This document shows positions 59,648 through 64,000 of a stretch of 64,000 nt of DNA, one piece after another. The position numbers and the translations under genes are program-made. The DNA lies in assembly GCA_027576995.1 (NCBI GenBank), contig JANBQC010000009.1, positions 1 to 64,000 of the forward strand. Direction: 5' to 3'. This stretch comes from Dimargaris cristalligena. Taxonomy: Eukaryota > Kickxellomycota > Dimargaritomycetes > Dimargaritales > Dimargaritaceae. Within the stretch, counting starts at the first letter, position 1; each line of letters begins with the position of its first letter. Under the pieces are notes generated by a model. It worked only from the letters and a program-made list of their open reading frames with translations, was not told the DNA's origin and made no database searches.

Positions 59648-62600
59648 CTAAAGGGCCTGCAGAATATCCTGGACGTATGCGTTGCCCTGGAAATCCGAGT
59701 GGTATTTATCGCGTAAGATTTTCACCGCTGCCCGGACCTCGCTAGGCGTTAATTGCTTGAGATTGGGGGTCTGGCTAAACTCGGCCATAAATTGTTCCAC
59801 CATGGCCCGACCGGCCTGCTCTTCCTCGGGGCCAAACCGGGCAGCGGCCATTCCGGTGACTGGTGGGGCCCCGCTGCCACTCTTCACCTCGTCTGCTTTA
59901 CGCGAGGCAGGTTGTTTCGGATTGCCATGGTTAGTATCGTCAGTGGCGGCCACGGCAAAATCCTCCAGCTCCTCGGCCTTACGTCTGGCAAGTTTGACCA
60001 CCGAGTCCGGGAAATTGGCCAATTCGGCGACGTGGATACCGAAACTCTGGTCGCAAATCCCGGGCTTTACCTTGTATAGTAGTGTGATTTCCCGCCGCCC
60101 GTCTACTTCGCCAACGTGGGCCATCACGTGGAGGTTACCGACTTGGGGAAATTCGTCGGTTAAAGCGGTTAATTCGTGGAAGTGGGTAGCGAAGAGGCAG
60201 AAGCACCGGATGTTTTTCAAAATATACCTATTCCACGGGGCAATGTAAAGGGAGGTTGACGGTGGTATACAAACAATGGGGTGACGACGAGTTAGCAGGA
60301 AATAAACGAATCCAGGCGAAGATATCCTCACAAGGGCAAACCATCTGTACCTATATGGTATCCAAGTACGTAAAACTTACTCTGAGATGGCCCAGGCCAG
60401 GCCAAATCCATCATGGGTACTGGTCCCCCGACCCAGCTCGTCGATGATAATAAGCGACCGCTCGGTCGCCGTCTTCAGGATGGACGAGGTTTCCAGCATC
60501 TCGGCCATGAACGTGGAAATGCCCTTGAGCTGGTTATCCCCGGCCCCGACGCGGGCCAGCACACTGTCAAAGAGGCAAATCTGGGCCTCCTGACAAGGCA
60601 CAAACGAGCCGACTTGGGCCATGAGCACAATGACCCCAATCTGGCGGATATAGGTAGACTTGCCCGACATATTAGGCCCGGTAATCACTTGGAACTCCAT
60701 TTGATTATGGATCAGGGTCACATCGTTGGGGATAAAGGACACATCGTCCTGGACCTCGAGGCACGGATGGCGAGCCGCGGTAAGCCGCAAGTCTCCAATG
60801 TCAGTCATATCGGGGCGGATGTAGGGAATGGGCGCCTGTACCGCCGTGTGGGCCAGGCTCAAAATCACATCCAAATGGGCCAGTAGATCATTAAGCTGTT
60901 CAAAGACGGGGCAGTAGGAATTTACAATGCCCATCACCTCTTTGACTAAGGTGGATTGCACCCGCTGGTACTCCTGGGCCGCGTCGCTGTGGTCGGTGGA
61001 TAGTTGTTTGAGGGTCGGCGTAGTAAAGTGTACACCATTGCGCTGTACGGCGAGTTCAATGTAGCGGGAAGTCTGATTCCGGATACACACTGCGTCGATT
61101 CGGGTCAGTCGGAAGCAGTACCCGTAGATGGGGTTCTTTTCGAGTTTCAGGCGTTTGTCGAGTTCCATCTGGAGGTCGTCACTCACCCGGGCTTGCTCGC
61201 GCATCATTTGCCGATACGCTTCGTTCATTTGAACCTCCAGCTCGCCCAGAGTGGGATCAAAGTCGGCCTTGATTTGGTACTGGTGGTAATCCACCTTGGT
61301 CAAATCAATCATGGTTTCCACCAGCTCCTGGAGTTTGGTGAGGTTCCCGATGCAATCGGCTAGTGGCGTGAGGTAATGCTTGTTGATAAGATCGGGACAT
61401 TCTGTAGCACCTTGTAAACTCTCCTGCAGGTCCGGTAATTTGATAACTACCTGGTACACCCGGACAATATCTTGCAGTTGGGCCTTGTTCTTTTGGAATT
61501 TCTTGGCGATACGATTGAGGTCAGGAACTGAGCGAAGGTAGTCGTTCTATTCTCGACAGAAAATAAGGGAGGCGTGGGCCAATTGAGCAAAGAAGGGTTT
61601 AATTGGTGAGTGATGGTATGTGAACAAGAAAATCCCCTGACTAGTATTTTTGGGGATCTCCTGCCTGGCCAGATTAATTCGGATTTTCCAATGTGATAAT
61701 AAAAAAATGGAGCCGCTGTTGGTATTTGAACTTACGTGTAATGTCTGTAGCAATTCTGTGTCATCTACGAATTGGCCGACTAATGACTGTCGCTCGCGGA
61801 TCTGGTCCAGGTTCATGAGCGGTTGTTTGAGCCATTGGCGGAGCAGTCGGGAACCCTGGGTGGTCTTACACTTATCCAAAAGACCGAACAGGCTCATGGA
61901 TTTATTACCACCTAATGATAACAGGCCAATAGGGCGATAAATTGATCGTTGTAGATCGATATACGTCTATAATTAGGGAGATTGAACGATGACTAAGACT
62001 CTAAGAGCCGGTACAAATGGGAACACGCCGACCCAGCTCTATTATCAGAGACTCGACTAGTTGACTTACCAAGTTGACTACTAGGCATAAGGTTAAGGGC
62101 ACGGACGGCTGAGGCATCCAGCCGCATATACTGGGCCAAGTCATGCTTGCGAAGGGTGTAGTGGCCAAAGTTGCTGTCATCGGCCAGTAACTAATTGATG
62201 GGAATTGTAATGTGGTAATTCAATGGAAGTGAATGTAGTAAATAAAAGCCGTGTATTAATACTTGAAGGCGGCGGAGTCGGAGTTGATCAGATCTCAATG
62301 TAAATACATTTTCAATTGCGGGGAAGGGGAGTAGTCGATTTTAATTGGGTATCACCTAGTCATTGACTAGGAAGTGCAGGTATTCAATAACTTTAAGAGT
62401 AACGGGTGTAATGAAATAGTAATAAAAAAGAGTGTGTCGGCTTACTTACCGATAAGTACTTGATCAAACCGGCAGCCGAACCCATGGCGTGAGTCATTTC
62501 AAACTCTGGCCGGGAAACAATCGACATTTCACCATCTAGTAATCGATTTAAATCTTGCTCGGCATTTTTGGTTTGAAAGTCGGCTATTTCAAAGACATAT

Positions 62601-64000
62601 CAATATGGGCATTATCCCGCCAATATATATATGTGTGTTTGTAAAGAGAGGAGGGGGGGTTAATATCGGCGGAGAGGGTAGGGCGGGATTTCTGGCAAAA
62701 TTAGGCCATAACCGCAAAAAAAGGTAATTTTAAGTGAAAAGGATGACTATCTAGCCAGGTGGACTTACCGCGGCGGATCTCAGATATGACGACATTGCAA
62801 CGTTTGAGCACGGCGTGGATTTTCTGAAGGTCGTACTCCTTATTCAAATCCGAGATGGGCACCAGGCATTCCTTAATTCCGAGCTGAATAACCAGTGACT
62901 CCAAATTCGAGAACAAATCATTGTCCACAAATTCGCTGACGCCAATGTACCGCTCGGTGGTATCGGCAAACGCGGCTCCGATTACTTTTTGGCCCTTTTG
63001 GAGGGTAAGTTGGATCGCCGCCACAATGGGGGCCACGGCCAGGTCGGTATTGGCGAAAAGGATTTCCTCGAGCTCCTGCAGGTTGCCGGGGGAGGCCCGA
63101 CGGCCCAGTCGCCAGTCCGCCGCGTTGCCGCCCTTGCGGGTATCGGTGACCCAGATTTCCACCCGCATCTGGTGCACCAGAAGGGCTTCCCGGAGAAACG
63201 ATTCAGTGACGAGGCGGGACATGGTGCAGCTGGGAATGCCGGTATTAATGTCGCCCCCCAGGTATTTGAGGACCGTGGAGGTCTTGTAGACGGTGCGGGC
63301 GATATACAGGGCATCGTCGCCATGAACACTGTAATAGTCCTGGTAATTTGGAAGGTCAGACGGGGAGAAGTGACGAATGATTAGTGCTGGGCAACGTGAA
63401 TTAGTCTAAAGAAGTGAACCGAACTCAGATTGAGTAGCATTTAACTTTTAATAAGATGGCAGTACAATACTCTGCAATTTACCCCTGACGAACGCTCAAA
63501 GATTCGGATGGTTGAGTTGGATTTCTGTTGATGAGGCAGCAAGGGCCGAGATGAGAAATTTACCAATGCATACGCATAGTGATATACGGTTTGGTTAGCG
63601 AAAACGGACCAAGATTAATAAATTGGCGTTAGAATGAGTATTTAATATACAGGAATGTGGTAGGTGTTATAGTCACATCAACAGGGTTGATCTAGCATAG
63701 AGAGAGGGTCTTACCTTTTCTAAAGCGCGGAAGAACCCGCAAAAGCCCAACTCGGCCCTGTTGTCTAATATAAAGTGGTTTATTGTAACAACGGGGTTTG
63801 ATATATAGTATTAGATATGGTATTCCGATAGGGAGAGGGAGGTTAAACAGGTCAACTACTGGCCGAATGCGGAACTGAACGAGCGAATGAGGCCGGTTGT
63901 CTAGTCGATGAGTCGACTATAGTCACTGTCTGGTATTGACCGCCGCAGTAGAGTAACCAGGAGCCGCTGGGCTGGGCCTTACCAAGGTCCAGAGTCGGAC
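59648..64000 (-). CDS. MSH2: MSH2, MutS-homologue mismatch repair ATPase, nine exons in window (5' end cut)
   Basis: Exons on the minus strand: 64000..63983 (partial), 63764..63715, 63524..63483, 63339..62769, 62583..62450, 62190..62070, 61911..61736, 61546..60381 and 60227..59648. All eight introns are GT...AG and keep frame. The visible protein is about 951 aa (human 934, yeast 964), so only a few N-terminal residues and the start codon lie beyond the window. Msh2 pairs with Msh6 or Msh3 to recognise mispairs and loops in DNA. Seen in order: domain I ([34 protein letters not shown]), connector and lever domains, clamp, then the ATPase with Walker [11 protein letters not shown], Walker [14 protein letters not shown] and the FATHFHEL and [12 protein letters not shown] blocks. 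Exon 3 is a 42-nt microexon. Domain I lacks the mismatch-binding Phe-x-Glu, as usual for Msh2. The C-terminal region after the ATPase has a polar Gly/Ser/Lys insert before the final Msh6/Msh3-contact helices. Confidence 0.96.

Noticed and set aside
61547..61897. A continuous 116-codon frame extending MSH2 exon 7 to the left
   Set aside because: Its last 60 codons are intron 7 read through; the GTAAGT donor at 61735 and the conserved sequence resuming at 61546 show the true structure.
1..64000. CRISPR arrays, rRNA genes, full-length transposases or retroelements
   Set aside because: I looked for regularly spaced repeats, rRNA signatures and transposase or reverse-transcriptase motifs and saw none; the only mobile elements seen are short non-coding MITEs.

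Overview
The window comes from a fungal nuclear genome, probably an early-diverging (zygomycete-grade) lineage. The main evidence is a type I fatty acid synthase in which the fungal beta and alpha subunits are fused into one polypeptide of about 4,059 residues. Fungal exo-beta-1,3-glucanases, an Spt23/Mga2-type regulator and spliceosomal introns of about 140-270 nt with GT...AG ends support this. The lineage is an inference; no rRNA or other phylogenetic marker is present.

Thirteen protein genes can be supported. From left to right: a spliced gene for a secreted protein of unknown function (2.4-3.8 kb, minus); a Sec14/CRAL-TRIO lipid-transfer protein (5.5-7.0 kb, minus); a large IPT/TIG plus ankyrin protein of the Spt23/Mga2 family (9.8-13.2 kb, minus); a gene-poor stretch to 21 kb; two GH5_9 exo-beta-1,3-glucanase paralogues in tandem (21.0-22.6 kb with two introns, 24.7-26.0 kb with none, plus); the mRNA 3'-end factor CLP1 (26.3-28.1 kb, minus, three exons); a small secreted, probably GPI-anchored BIM1/X325-like protein (30.2-30.7 kb, minus); an alanine-glyoxylate aminotransferase with an N-terminal presequence (33.5-34.8 kb, plus); the 12.2 kb intronless FAS gene (38.7-50.9 kb, plus); the AP-2 adaptor sigma subunit in small exons (51.4-52.6 kb, minus); a four-span membrane protein with a C-terminal PPxY motif (53.8-54.3 kb, plus); a Myb/SANT-like protein (54.6-55.5 kb, minus); and the mismatch-repair gene MSH2 with at least nine exons (59.6 kb to the window edge, minus), cut at its extreme N-terminus.

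The genes are unrelated housekeeping and cell-surface functions, as expected for a eukaryotic chromosome, and there are no operons. Three of them touch lipid biology (Sec14-like protein, Spt23/Mga2-like regulator, FAS) and three touch the cell wall or surface (two glucanases, BIM1-like protein). I read this as coincidence unless synteny shows otherwise.

The most distinctive non-genic signal is a family of short inverted-repeat elements of about 138 bp. Eight copies lie in the intergenic DNA, most flanked by TA dinucleotides, and two abut through a single shared TA. They look like mariner-type MITEs. The rest of the intergenic DNA is A+T-rich with scattered microsatellites and no recognisable rRNA, tRNA, CRISPR or transposase.
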